Shown: piece after piece, positions 27,311 through 36,347 of the stretch
Layout: each line of letters opens with the position of its first letter
Numbering within the stretch: position 1 is the first letter of the stretch
Source: Pseudomonadota bacterium
GTDB taxonomy: Bacteria; Pseudomonadota; Gammaproteobacteria; Steroidobacterales; Steroidobacteraceae
Direction: 5' to 3'
Assembly (NCBI GenBank): GCA_025355105.1
Contig: JANYAE010000081.1
Span: 1 to 64,000, forward strand
DNA: 64,000 nt
Program-made: the position numbers and the translations under genes
The notes under the pieces: model-generated
Told to the model about the DNA's origin: nothing
What the model saw: only the letters and a program-made list of their open reading frames with translations
Database searches by the model: none

Positions 27311-28552
27311 TCATGCGCTTCGCCCGGGAAGCCCGGCCGCGCGGGCGTAGCGGTCGAGGATCGTCACCATCCGCTCAAGCGCCGCGGCCCATTCCTTTTC
27401 GTCACGGGCATAGCAGACGCGAAAGTGGCCGCGACCGCTCGCACCGAATTGGTAGCCGGGACTCACGAGTACTCCCGCCTCGCGCAGCAGCGCGGTCGCG
27501 ATCGTCGCGTCGGACTGGCCGAGCGCGCTGACGTCCGGCCAGAGATAGGCCGTGCCGCCTGGCGGGCTGATGCTGAGCCACGGCAGCGACCGGAAGGCGC
27601 CGACCGTCATCTGCCTGAGCGCATCGAAGTCGCGCAGCCGGCCGGCGAGCCACGCGGCGTCGTCGCGCAGCCACGGCGCGAGTACATGCTGGGCGTAGGC
27701 CGGCGCGCGCAGCACCGTGATGGACTGGACGTCCTCCATGGCGGCGATCACCGGCTCGGGCGCGGCGACGACGCCGAGCCGATAGCCGCTCAGCGATTCG
27801 GTCTTGCTCGGCCCGAACAGCGTGACCGTTCGGCCGCGCATGCCGGGCTCGGCCGCCAGGTGAGTGAAGGGACGGCCGTCGTAGACGAGTCGCGAGTAGA
27901 GTTCGTCGACCACGACCAGCAGGTCGTGCTTCACGGCGAGCTCGGCGATCCGGCGGATGGTGGCGGCGTCGTAGACGGCGCCGGTCGGATTGTTGGGGTT
28001 CGAGAACACCAGCAGCTTGGGCCGGTGTCGTTGCAGCAGGTTCTCGAGGGCCTGCAGGTCCGGACCAACCTGCGGGCCGGGCACCCATGGCACGCTGCGC
28101 ACGTCGGCGCCGAGAAACCTGAGAATGCGCTCGCTGAACAGGTAGTCCGGATCGACCAGCAGGACCGTGTCGCCCTCGTCGACGATCGCAGCGAGCGCGC
28201 CGAACAGCCCGGCCTGCGTGCCCGGCGTCAGGATGAGCTCGCGCTCCGGGTCGAAGCGCTGGCCGGTGAATGCCTGCAGCGACGCGGCGACGATCGAGAG
28301 AATCTCACGATTGCCGCGGTAGCCGGTGTAGGCGAGCGCGCCATCCCGAGCGGCCCGGGCGAACGCCTCGAGCGCCCAGTCCGGCGGCGGGAAACGGACC
28401 GTGTCGAAATGCGTCGTGTCGATGAACGTCGAAGGAGCCTGCGCCAGCAGCGCGCGGTCCGCCTGGCGCGCGCCGCGCTCCACTCTATCGGGCAGCCCGA
28501 GCGCGACGACGCGCTTGGACGGCGAGAACCGCTTGGACGGGGCATTGGGCAT
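27311..28552 (-). CDS. Class I/II pyridoxal-phosphate aminotransferase
   Basis: This 413-residue protein has the fold-type I signatures YTGYRGNREIL, VFSNPNNPTGAVY, VVDELYSRLVY and the PLP lysine in FGPSKTESLSGYRLG (K250), plus a terminal substrate-binding Arg in HFRVCYA. It resembles aspartate/aromatic-type aminotransferases; substrate unknown. The frame is open far upstream of ATG 28552 but that part is antisense to the next gene. It follows the dimethylglycine dehydrogenase-like gene by 50 bases. Confidence 0.87.
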   Translation of the reverse strand: MPNAPSKRFSPSKRVVALGLPDRVERGARQADRALLAQAPSTFIDTTHFDTVRFPPPDWALEAFARAARDGALAYTGYRGNREILSIVAASLQAFTGQRFDPERELILTPGTQAGLFGALAAIVDEGDTVLLVDPDYLFSERILRFLGADVRSVPWVPGPQVGPDLQALENLLQRHRPKLLVFSNPNNPTGAVYDAATIRRIAELAVKHDLLVVVDELYSRLVYDGRPFTHLAAEPGMRGRTVTLFGPSKTESLSGYRLGVVAAPEPVIAAMEDVQSITVLRAPAYAQHVLAPWLRDDAAWLAGRLRDFDALRQMTVGAFRSLPWLSISPPGGTAYLWPDVSALGQSDATIATALLREAGVLVSPGYQFGASGRGHFRVCYARDEKEWAAALERMVTILDRYARAAGLPGRSA

Positions 28553-28602
28553 GACGATGGACCTTGAAATTCGGAGCGTGTGCTGGCGAGTGCAGGGAGA
28601 TA

Positions 28603-31017
28603 CTAGCCGCGCAACCGCAGCCCCTTCGGATCGTGCAAGGCCTCGAGACGCAGTGTCGCGCCTCGCATCTTGCCGAGGATATCGATCGCGAAGCGGCCGC
28701 CGTCGAGCGCCATCGCCGTCGGCACGTAGCCGGCGGCTAGGCTCCTGCCGACAGTGTGCCCGTAGGCGCCGGAGGTCACATAGCCGACCGCGGCGCCATC
28801 CCGCATGATCGACTCGTAGCCGCTCACCTCGATGTCGGTATCGGCCACTTCCAGCACCACGAAGCGTCGTTTCGGTCCCGCAGCGCGCTCGGCGAGCGCC
28901 GCGGCTCGGCCGGTGAACTCGCCCTTGTCGAAATCGATGAACCTGTCGAGCCCGGTCTCGGCAGGCGTGTAGTCTGGGCGGAAGTCCTTGTTGAACGAGC
29001 CGTATCCCTTCTCGAGGCGCAGCGAGGAGAGCGCTCGCCCACCGAAGTGCACCAGGCCGAGATCGCCACCGGCCTCCCGGATGTCGTCGTACAGCGTCGC
29101 GAGGTAGTCGTAGGTCGTCCAGATCTCGTAGCCGAGCTCGCCCGTGAAGCCGGCGCGCGTCAGGATCGACGGCGAGAAGCCGACCGCCGTCTCGGTGACC
29201 TGGAAGAGCTTGAAGGCCGGCGCCGACACGTCGATCCGCACCAGCCGCTGCAGCAGCTCGCGCGCCCGAGGCCCCGAGATCGATAGGCCGGCAAGGGTGG
29301 AGAGCGCCGAGCGTATCTGCACGTCCGGCGGCGGTGCCTGGTCGTGGAACCAGCGCAGGTGGAATTCCTCGGCGAAGCCTGAGCCGACCAGCAGGTAGCG
29401 ATCCTCGGCAAGGCAGGCCATCGAGAGGTCGCCGACGATCCGGCCGGCGGGGTTCAGCATCGGCGCGAGCCGGAGGCGACCTGGGCGCGGGATCTTGCAG
29501 GCGAACACGCGGTCGAGCCACGCGCGCGCGCCGCGACCGGTGATCTCGAACTTGCCGTAGTTGGTGGTTTCATAGAGGCCGACCGTCTTGCGAACCGCCA
29601 AACACTCGGCCTTGACGAAGGGGAAGGCTTCCGAGCGCCGGTAGGTGGGCGTCTCGACCGGTGCGACGCCCGGCGGAGCGAACCAGAGCGCGTTCTCGAG
29701 TCCGTAGTTGGCGCCCATCACCGCGCCGGCAGCCTTCAGCTGGTCGTAGATCGGCGAGCGCCGCACCGGCCGGGCCGCCGCGAGCTCCTCGTTGGGATAG
29801 GCGAGCTGGAAGCGTCGCTGGTAGTTCTCCGGCACCTTGATCGAGGTGTACTTCGGTGTCGCGAAGCCGCCGAAGCGCGCCACGTCCATCGACAGAATGT
29901 CCTGGCCAGGGTCGTTCTCAGCCATCCAGCGCGACAGCACGAGGCCGATGCCGCCACCTTGGCTGAAGCCGGCCATGACCGCGCAGGCCACCCAGTAGTT
30001 GCGGATGCCACGCACCGGACCGACCAGCGGATTGCCGTCCGGGGCGAAGGTGAACGGGCCGTTGATCGCCTTGCGGATGCCGACCCGGCCGAGCGCCGGG
30101 AAGTGCTCGAATCCCACCTCGAAATAGGGCGCGAGCCTCTCGAAGTTGTCGGGCAGCAGCTGCATCGCGAAGTCGTCCGGAGTCGTGATGGGCGACCAGA
30201 CCGTGCCGCACGGCTCGTAGGTGCCGATCAGCACGCCGCCGCGCTCCTGGCGCAGATAGATCTCGCCCGAGAAGTCGGTCGTGTTGACGATCTCCTTCGG
30301 CAGGCCCCGCAGTTCCGGGATGTCCTCGGTCATCAGATAGTGGTGCTCCATCGCCAGCACCGGCAATTCGATGCCGACCATTCGCCCGACCTCGCGCGCC
30401 CACAGCCCGCCGCAGTTGACGACGTGCTCGGCGTGCACCGTGCCTTTGTCGGTGACGACGTTCCACGAGCCGTCCGCTCGCTGGTCCAACGACAGCACGC
30501 GCGTGAAGCGCTCGACCGAGGCGCCGAGCTTGCGGGCCGCCTTGGCGTAGGCGTTGGTGGTGCCGGACGGATCGCAGTGGCCGCCATCAACGCGCCACAG
30601 GGCGCCGATGAAATGGCGGGTGTCGACCAGCGGGTTGTACTCCTTGGCCTGCTGCATCGAGATCATCTCGGTTTCCATGCCGAGGTAGCGGGCGCGCGAG
30701 CAGATGAGCTTCAGGCTGTCGAGCTCGCCCTGCGTCGCGGCGAGCATCAGACCGCCGTTCGGGTGCAGTCCGCAGGACTGGCCGGAGAGCGCCTCGATCT
30801 CGCGGTAGAGATCGATGGTGTACTTCTGCAGGCGCGAGATGTTGGCCTCGCCGTTGAAGGTGTGCATGCCGCCGGCCGCGTGCCACGTCGAGCCGGAGGT
30901 CAGCTCGCTCTTCTCGATCAGCGTCACGTCGGTCCAGCCGATCTTCGCCAGGTGGTAGAGCACGCTGGCGCCGACGATGCCGCCACCGATGACGACGGCT
31001 CTTGCGGAAGTTTTCAT
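28603..31017 (-). CDS. Dimethylglycine/sarcosine dehydrogenase-like flavoprotein (DAO + GcvT domains)
   Basis: This 804-residue protein has an N-terminal FAD domain (VVIGGGIVGASVLYHLAKIG at 8-27) with SGSTWHAAGG, whose His46 is the position that carries covalent FAD in mammalian DMGDH. The C-terminal half is a GcvT/aminomethyltransferase fold (SISGPRARELLQRL, FTGELGYEIW, RLEKGYGSFNKD) that binds folate and captures the methyl carbon as methylene-THF. Such enzymes pass electrons to ETF. ATG 31017 is preferred to an in-frame TTG at 31050. It sits 29 bases behind soxG. Confidence 0.9.
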   Translation of the reverse strand: MKTSARAVVIGGGIVGASVLYHLAKIGWTDVTLIEKSELTSGSTWHAAGGMHTFNGEANISRLQKYTIDLYREIEALSGQSCGLHPNGGLMLAATQGELDSLKLICSRARYLGMETEMISMQQAKEYNPLVDTRHFIGALWRVDGGHCDPSGTTNAYAKAARKLGASVERFTRVLSLDQRADGSWNVVTDKGTVHAEHVVNCGGLWAREVGRMVGIELPVLAMEHHYLMTEDIPELRGLPKEIVNTTDFSGEIYLRQERGGVLIGTYEPCGTVWSPITTPDDFAMQLLPDNFERLAPYFEVGFEHFPALGRVGIRKAINGPFTFAPDGNPLVGPVRGIRNYWVACAVMAGFSQGGGIGLVLSRWMAENDPGQDILSMDVARFGGFATPKYTSIKVPENYQRRFQLAYPNEELAAARPVRRSPIYDQLKAAGAVMGANYGLENALWFAPPGVAPVETPTYRRSEAFPFVKAECLAVRKTVGLYETTNYGKFEITGRGARAWLDRVFACKIPRPGRLRLAPMLNPAGRIVGDLSMACLAEDRYLLVGSGFAEEFHLRWFHDQAPPPDVQIRSALSTLAGLSISGPRARELLQRLVRIDVSAPAFKLFQVTETAVGFSPSILTRAGFTGELGYEIWTTYDYLATLYDDIREAGGDLGLVHFGGRALSSLRLEKGYGSFNKDFRPDYTPAETGLDRFIDFDKGEFTGRAAALAERAAGPKRRFVVLEVADTDIEVSGYESIMRDGAAVGYVTSGAYGHTVGRSLAAGYVPTAMALDGGRFAIDILGKMRGATLRLEALHDPKGLRLRG

Positions 31018-31046
31018 TGGTGTGGGTGTCCGGAGAGGGCGAAAGC

Positions 31047-31607
31047 TCAATCGTCAGCCGGTGGCGCGAGTCCGAAGGGACGGGCAGTGGCCACCAGCCA
31101 CTCGCGCAGATGCCGCGCGGTGCTGGCAGGCGTCAATATCAGGATGCCCGACGGCAGCGCCGCCAGGATCGTCGATACCTGGGCCATCATGGTGGCAGCC
31201 GCGCGCCCAGGCGGAAAGCTCTCGGCGGCGAGGTCCAGGCGACAGCCGCGGGCGAGCGCGTCGCGGGCCGAGGGACCGGCGAGGTGCAGCGCCGTGATCC
31301 CGGAGGACAGGTCGACGGCGGCCGCCGTGTCGGCACAGAGCGCCTGCCAAGTGGCGGCGGCCGCCCCGGGCGCAGCTGGCGCAGAGAGCAGCAGCCAGCG
31401 CTGCGGCCGGACCGCGAGCGCCACGAGATCCGCTGTTGTCACTACGTGGCCGTTCGGTGGCAGCCTCAGACCGCGGCGGGCAGCGATTGCCTCCAGCTCC
31501 GCCGCACGATTGCGCAGCGCGGCGAGCTCGGTCACGTCGGTCCGGCAGAGGCTGATTGCCACGCCGTCCGTGGCGCCGGCGGTCGGTCGCGCGTCAGGCG
31601 CGGACAC
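31047..31607 (-). CDS. soxG: Sarcosine oxidase gamma subunit
   Basis: This 186-residue protein has the gamma-subunit pattern: LRLPPNGHVVTTADLVALAV, QRWLLLSAP, and DLSSGITALHLAGPSARDALARG (a GcvT-like SGPxA segment). In heterotetrameric sarcosine oxidase, gamma helps hold the folate-binding region. It overlaps the end of soxA by 14 bases, confirming the operon order soxBDAG known from Pseudomonas and Corynebacterium. Confidence 0.88.
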   Translation of the reverse strand: MSAPDARPTAGATDGVAISLCRTDVTELAALRNRAAELEAIAARRGLRLPPNGHVVTTADLVALAVRPQRWLLLSAPAAPGAAAATWQALCADTAAAVDLSSGITALHLAGPSARDALARGCRLDLAAESFPPGRAAATMMAQVSTILAALPSGILILTPASTARHLREWLVATARPFGLAPPADD

Positions 31608-34533
31608 GGGTATTTTCCGGATCTACATGGTGGGCGCTGACGATCTCAAGCTCGGTCGTCTCGCCGTGCGCCGGCGCGAGCCCCACCAGCCGCCCGCCGA
31701 TGCGCGCCCGACCGCCGGCCACGAGTGCGAGGCCGACCCAGCCGGGATGCTCGACCGACGGTGAGGACGAGGTGATGTAGCCGAGGCTCCGCGTCCGGTC
31801 CGCCGGCGCGACCAGCTGGGTGCCGTTCCGCAACCGCTGTGCGCTGTCGATGGCGCGCACGCCGACGAGCTGCAGCCGGTCCGGCGCCACGAGGCCTGCG
31901 CGTCCGGCGAGCGCGCGGCCGATGAAGTCGCCCCGCGGCTTCAGCATCCGTCGCATGCCGAGATCGTCGGCGGTGGTGTTGCCGTTGAGCTCCGCGCCAG
32001 TGACGTGACCTTTCTCGATGCGCAGCAGGTTGAGCGCGTCGAGGCCGTACGGCCGGATGCCAAGCGAGTGGCCGGCCGCGAGGATCGCCAACCAGGCGGT
32101 CAGGGCATGCACTGCGGGCACCGCGATCTCGTAAGCGAGCTCGCCGGAGAAGGAGATCCGGAACACCCGTCCCGGGACTCCGGCGATGTCGGCGGCAGCC
32201 GCTGCCATGAACGGAAAGCCCTCATTCGACAGATCAAGGCCCGGGATCACCGCCGCGAGGACCTCGCGCGAGCGCGGACCGGCGAGTGCGAACTGCGCCC
32301 ACTGGTCGGTCACGTCGGTGAGCAGGACGTCGAGTTGCCGCCACACCGATTGCAGGTGGAATTCCAGGTGCTCGAGCACGGGACCGGCATTGGCGGTCGT
32401 GGTCGTCACGAGGAAGTGATCCGGCCCGAGCCGCGTGGTCGTGCCGTCGTCGAACAGCAGGCCATCCTCGCGCAGCATGATTCCGTAGCGTGCGCGGCCG
32501 ATGGCGAGCGTCGAGAACGTGTTGGCGTAGACGAAGTCGAGAAGCCGCGCGGCATCCGGCCCCTGGACGTCGATTTTGCCGAGGGTGGAGACGTCGGTGA
32601 TGCCGACCGCCGAGCGCACGGCGCGCGCCTCCTCGAGCACCGCTTCCCAGCCGGGCGTCCTTGAGTAGACGAGCGGCCGGAGCCAGAGTCCCGCCGACAC
32701 GAAGCTCGCGCCGGCCGTCTCGTGCCAGTCGTGCAGCGGCAGACGGCGCTTGGGCCGATAGTGCTCGCGCACCTCGCCGCCGGCCAGCGCGGCGAATGGG
32801 ATGGGCTGCGCGAATGGACGGGGCTTCAGCGCGCCGACCGCCGACACGGGCACGGCGCGCGCCGCGGCGAGTACCGCCGCACCGGTCAGGCCGCCGGTGC
32901 GTCCCTGGTCGGTCGCCATGCCGTGCGTCGTGTAGCGCTTCATGTGCTCGAGGTGCTCGTAGCCCTCGCGGCAGGCGAGGCGGACGTCGGCCGCCGTGAC
33001 GTCGTTCTGCAGATCGACGAAGGCCTTGCCGGGCGCGCGCACTTCCCAGATCGCCGCCAGCGGCGTGGTCTCGGCGTCGGCCGGCATGCAGAGCGCGCTG
33101 AGCGGCTCGGCGTCGAGGCCCAGCTCGGCGGCGACCGCGCGAGCGGCGGCGGCGCCGTCGCGCGCCGCCGCCGCCCAGCCGAACACGCCGTGCGCGGCGC
33201 GCGCGACGCGTCCCGTCGCGGGCGCGAGTGCGGCCGTAAACGCGGCAATCGCCTCCTGCCACTGGCCGGGCGCGCCCAGCTGCGTGGCGAGCGCGATCAA
33301 CGGCGTGTGCCCGCCAGACATCAGCAGGCAGTCCGCCGGCAGCGTGGCGCGGTGCGCACCGCCGAGATCGGCAACCGTCACGGTGCGCACCGCGCATCGT
33401 CCGCCGACCGCGCTGACCACGGCGCCTGCATGCATCTCGATGCCGAGCGCACGGGCGCGCGTCATCGCCCACGATTCGGTGCGTGGATCAACAACCCCCG
33501 GCGAACGGATGCCGGCGGCGGCGAGCGCGAACAGCGCCTCGTAGGCCTCGTCGTTGTTGACGAAGAATGCCGGCTGGCGGCCGACCGCGACGCCGTAGCG
33601 CCGCAGGTACGCGAGCGCCGCCCCGGCCAGCATCACGCCCGGCACGTCGTTGCCCGGGAAGGCGATCAGCCGCTCGGCCGCGCCGCTCGCGAGGATCACA
33701 CGCCGGACGCGGATGATGCGCAGCCGCTCACGCAATCCGCCGAAGCGCCTCGACTCCTCCGCGCTCAGTGTCTCGAGCGCGCCGAACACGCCGTGACCGT
33801 AGGCGCCGAGGACGGTGGTGCTTGCCAGGGAACGCACGTTGGGCAAGCGCGCGAGCGAGGCCAGCGTCGCCGCGCGCCACGCGTCCCAGCGCGGCTCGAG
33901 CAGCGGGCCGGCGCCGAGCGCCACGTCCTGGTCCGCGAGCAGCACCCGCAGGCCGCAGCTGCCGAGTTGCTGGGCAGCGGCGAGACCCGCGACGCCCGCG
34001 CCGACCACGAGCACGTCGCCATGATCGTGGACGGTCTCGGCGGGGTCAGCATGGTCGCCAACGACCGCCTCGAGGCGCCCGAGGCCAGCGGCGCGGCGGA
34101 TCAACGGCTCGTAGAGCCGTTCCCACGCCCAGGCAGGCGACATGAAGGTCTTGTAGTAAAAGCCCGCCGGCAGCAAGCGCGACAGCCGATCGTTGAGAGC
34201 GAACACGTCGAAGGCGAGCGACGGCCAGCGATTCTGGCTTTCGGCGACCAGGCCGTCGCGCAGCGGCAGCGTCGTCGCGAGCTGATTGGGCTCGCGGCCG
34301 GCGGCGCCGAGCAGATCAACCAGGCCGCACGGCTCGCCGGCGCCGGCCGTCACGACGCCGCGCGGGCGGTGGTACTTGAAGCTGCGGCCGATGAGCTGCT
34401 GGCCGTTCGCGAGCAGCGCCGAGGCGAGCGTGTCGCCAGCGAGGCCTTCGAGGTCCCGTCCATCAAAGCGAAAGCGCAGCGGCCGCTGCGCGTCGGTCAG
34501 CAGTCCTCGGGCAATGCGCGCCGGGCCGCGCAT
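31594..34533 (-). CDS. soxA: Sarcosine oxidase alpha subunit
   Basis: This 979-residue protein has an N-terminal ferredoxin-like domain (LRFRFDGRDLEGLAGDTLAS, SFKYHRPRGV), an NAD-binding Rossmann region (VLVVGAGVAGLAAAQQLGSC, near 168-187), and a C-terminal GcvT-like folate domain (LTDVTDQWAQFALAGPRSRE, FSGELAYEIAVP, LRIEKGHVTGAELNGNTTAD). This is the known alpha architecture for demethylating sarcosine to glycine with methylene-THF. Its ATG shares one base with the soxD stop (TGATG). Length matches the family (about 970-1000). Confidence 0.95.
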   Translation of the reverse strand: MRGPARIARGLLTDAQRPLRFRFDGRDLEGLAGDTLASALLANGQQLIGRSFKYHRPRGVVTAGAGEPCGLVDLLGAAGREPNQLATTLPLRDGLVAESQNRWPSLAFDVFALNDRLSRLLPAGFYYKTFMSPAWAWERLYEPLIRRAAGLGRLEAVVGDHADPAETVHDHGDVLVVGAGVAGLAAAQQLGSCGLRVLLADQDVALGAGPLLEPRWDAWRAATLASLARLPNVRSLASTTVLGAYGHGVFGALETLSAEESRRFGGLRERLRIIRVRRVILASGAAERLIAFPGNDVPGVMLAGAALAYLRRYGVAVGRQPAFFVNNDEAYEALFALAAAGIRSPGVVDPRTESWAMTRARALGIEMHAGAVVSAVGGRCAVRTVTVADLGGAHRATLPADCLLMSGGHTPLIALATQLGAPGQWQEAIAAFTAALAPATGRVARAAHGVFGWAAAARDGAAAARAVAAELGLDAEPLSALCMPADAETTPLAAIWEVRAPGKAFVDLQNDVTAADVRLACREGYEHLEHMKRYTTHGMATDQGRTGGLTGAAVLAAARAVPVSAVGALKPRPFAQPIPFAALAGGEVREHYRPKRRLPLHDWHETAGASFVSAGLWLRPLVYSRTPGWEAVLEEARAVRSAVGITDVSTLGKIDVQGPDAARLLDFVYANTFSTLAIGRARYGIMLREDGLLFDDGTTTRLGPDHFLVTTTTANAGPVLEHLEFHLQSVWRQLDVLLTDVTDQWAQFALAGPRSREVLAAVIPGLDLSNEGFPFMAAAAADIAGVPGRVFRISFSGELAYEIAVPAVHALTAWLAILAAGHSLGIRPYGLDALNLLRIEKGHVTGAELNGNTTADDLGMRRMLKPRGDFIGRALAGRAGLVAPDRLQLVGVRAIDSAQRLRNGTQLVAPADRTRSLGYITSSSPSVEHPGWVGLALVAGGRARIGGRLVGLAPAHGETTELEIVSAHHVDPENTRVRA

Positions 34534-34820
34534 CAGCGCCGCGCCTCCGCCGTCGGCAGCGACACCTCGTCGGAAGGTGCGAGCACGGCGTGGATCTCGT
34601 GGCTCAGCGTGTGCCGCACGAGCTTCAGGAGCTGGCGGCAGCCGGCCACGTGCAGCCACCACTCGACGTGCCAGCCGAGCGGGTTGTCGCGCTCGTAGAG
34701 GTAGGCGGCGAAGGCGGCGAGGTCGGCATCGCCTGCCGGCCGCAGCTTGGTCGCGTCGCCGCGGTAGCGGAACTCCACTTCATCGCGCTCACCGCACCAC
34801 GGGCAGCGGATTCGCAGCAT
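34533..34820 (-). CDS. soxD: Sarcosine oxidase delta subunit
   Basis: This 95-residue protein starts MLRIRCPWCGERDEVEF. It has C6, C9, H57 and C61 in the spacing of the zinc site known in SoxD structures, and WHVEWWLHVAGCRQ, a hallmark of the subunit. Size is normal. It lies 18 bases after soxB and one base overlaps soxA. Confidence 0.95.
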   Translation of the reverse strand: MLRIRCPWCGERDEVEFRYRGDATKLRPAGDADLAAFAAYLYERDNPLGWHVEWWLHVAGCRQLLKLVRHTLSHEIHAVLAPSDEVSLPTAEARR

Positions 34821-34838
34821 GCTGGTTCCGGCTCCTTC

Positions 34839-36146
34839 TCAGTGGGCGTACGGGTAGGGACCCGCGCCGCGTTCGTCGACGGTGTGCCCGCTCGCGAAGC
34901 GCTCGAGCCCCATGTGCGCGGCCAGCGGATGCGGCGCGCCGGTCGCGATCAGGTGCGCGGTCGTGATTCCGCCGGCCGGGATCGCCTTGAATCCGCCGTA
35001 GCACCAGCCGCCGTTCAGGATCAGGCCATCGACCGGCGTCCGGGTGATCAGCGGCGAGCCGTCCATCGTCATGTCCATGACGCCGCCCCATTGCCGCAGG
35101 ACTCGCAATCGCGCGAGCCCTGGCATCAGCGTCACCGCCGACGCCGCCAGTTCCTCGGCCATCGGCAGCGTGCCGCGCTGGCCGTAGGTGTTGTAGCCAT
35201 CAAGGCCGCCGCCGTAGACGAGTCCGCCCTTGTCGGACTGGCTGACGTAGAAATGACTGGGTCCGTAGGTGAGGACGACGTCGAGCACGGGCTTCACCGC
35301 CTCGGTGACGAAGGCCTGCAGGACGTGGGTCTCGATCGGCAGCGTGACCCCGGCCATTGCGGCGAGCCGCGAAGAATGCCCGGCCACCGCGAGGCAGACG
35401 ATGTCGGCGCCGACGAAGCCGCGCGTGGTCTCGACGCCCTTGACTCGCTTAGCGTCGCGGACGATGCCCGTGATTTCGCACTGCTCGATGACGTCGACGC
35501 CGGCCGCGGATGCGGCGCGCGCGTAGCCCCACGCGACGGCGTCGTGGCGCACCGTGCCGCCACGTGGCTGCAGGAAGCCGCCGAGCACCGGATAGCGGCC
35601 ATTGTCGAGGTCGATCAGCGGCACCAATGCCTTGACCCGCTCGCGGCTCACGGCTTCCGCGTCGACCCCGAGCAGTCGCATCTGATTCGCGCGACGCGTG
35701 AACAGGTCACGTTGCGCCTCGGTATGGAACAGATTCAGCGTGCCGCGCTGGCTGACCATCGCGTTGAAATTCAGCGTCTGCTCGAGCTTCTCCCACTGCT
35801 GCAGCGAGAACTCGTAGAAGCGGATGTTCTGCGGGTGGAAGTAGTTGGAGCGTACGAAAGTCGTGTTGCGCCCGACGTTGCCGAGCCCGATCGGGCCTCG
35901 CTCCAGCACCGCGACGTCGGTGATTCCGTACTGGGTTGCGAGGTAGAAAGCGGTCGCGAGTCCGTGGCCGCCGCCGCCGACGATCACGACGCGGTAGCGC
36001 GGGCGCGGCGCGGGCTTGGCCCAGGCCCGCGACCAACCGCGATGCCCGGTGATGGCTTCGCGTAGCAGCCGCCAGCCGGAGTAGCCGCCGCTCGATTCGC
36101 GCTCGCTCCTCGAGTGGGTCGGTATGGTGTCGGGCGCAGCGGGCAT
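34839..36146 (-). CDS. soxB: Sarcosine oxidase beta subunit
   Basis: This 435-residue FAD protein has VVIVGGGGHGLATAFYLA near 53-70, GRNTTFVRSNYF, and QPRGGTVRHDAVAWGYARA. In characterised enzymes a beta-subunit histidine in this last region carries covalent FMN; here His201 is the candidate. The C-terminal LNGGWCYGGFKAIPAGG is typical. Beta holds the sarcosine-oxidising active site; the reduced flavin reacts with oxygen at FMN to give peroxide. ATG 36146 was chosen by alignment to family length; the frame is open about 100 bases further. First gene of the soxBDAG run. Confidence 0.94.
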   Translation of the reverse strand: MPAAPDTIPTHSRSERESSGGYSGWRLLREAITGHRGWSRAWAKPAPRPRYRVVIVGGGGHGLATAFYLATQYGITDVAVLERGPIGLGNVGRNTTFVRSNYFHPQNIRFYEFSLQQWEKLEQTLNFNAMVSQRGTLNLFHTEAQRDLFTRRANQMRLLGVDAEAVSRERVKALVPLIDLDNGRYPVLGGFLQPRGGTVRHDAVAWGYARAASAAGVDVIEQCEITGIVRDAKRVKGVETTRGFVGADIVCLAVAGHSSRLAAMAGVTLPIETHVLQAFVTEAVKPVLDVVLTYGPSHFYVSQSDKGGLVYGGGLDGYNTYGQRGTLPMAEELAASAVTLMPGLARLRVLRQWGGVMDMTMDGSPLITRTPVDGLILNGGWCYGGFKAIPAGGITTAHLIATGAPHPLAAHMGLERFASGHTVDERGAGPYPYAH

Positions 36147-36347
36147 CGTGTTCGCGATGATAGGGAGCCGGCCAGGTCGGCGCACGGCATCATCATCGAG
36201 TTCACCGTGCCGCGGCAACACCGGGCACTGCGTGGCGCCCGCGCGCAACTGAACGGCGATCCATGGACATTCGCACGTCGTGGTAGCGCGATATTCCGTG
36301 GCGGCGCGAAGCCGGAGCGCCGTCGCGCCGCCAGCCGGCCAGTGTCG

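Noticed and set aside
29959-31764. A 601-codon plus-strand frame opposite the dimethylglycine dehydrogenase-like gene
   Set aside because: Antisense to a well-defined flavoprotein; no domain or sensible start.
32722-34698. A 658-codon plus-strand frame opposite soxA
   Set aside because: Antisense shadow of a gene with full sarcosine oxidase alpha architecture and operon overlaps on both sides.
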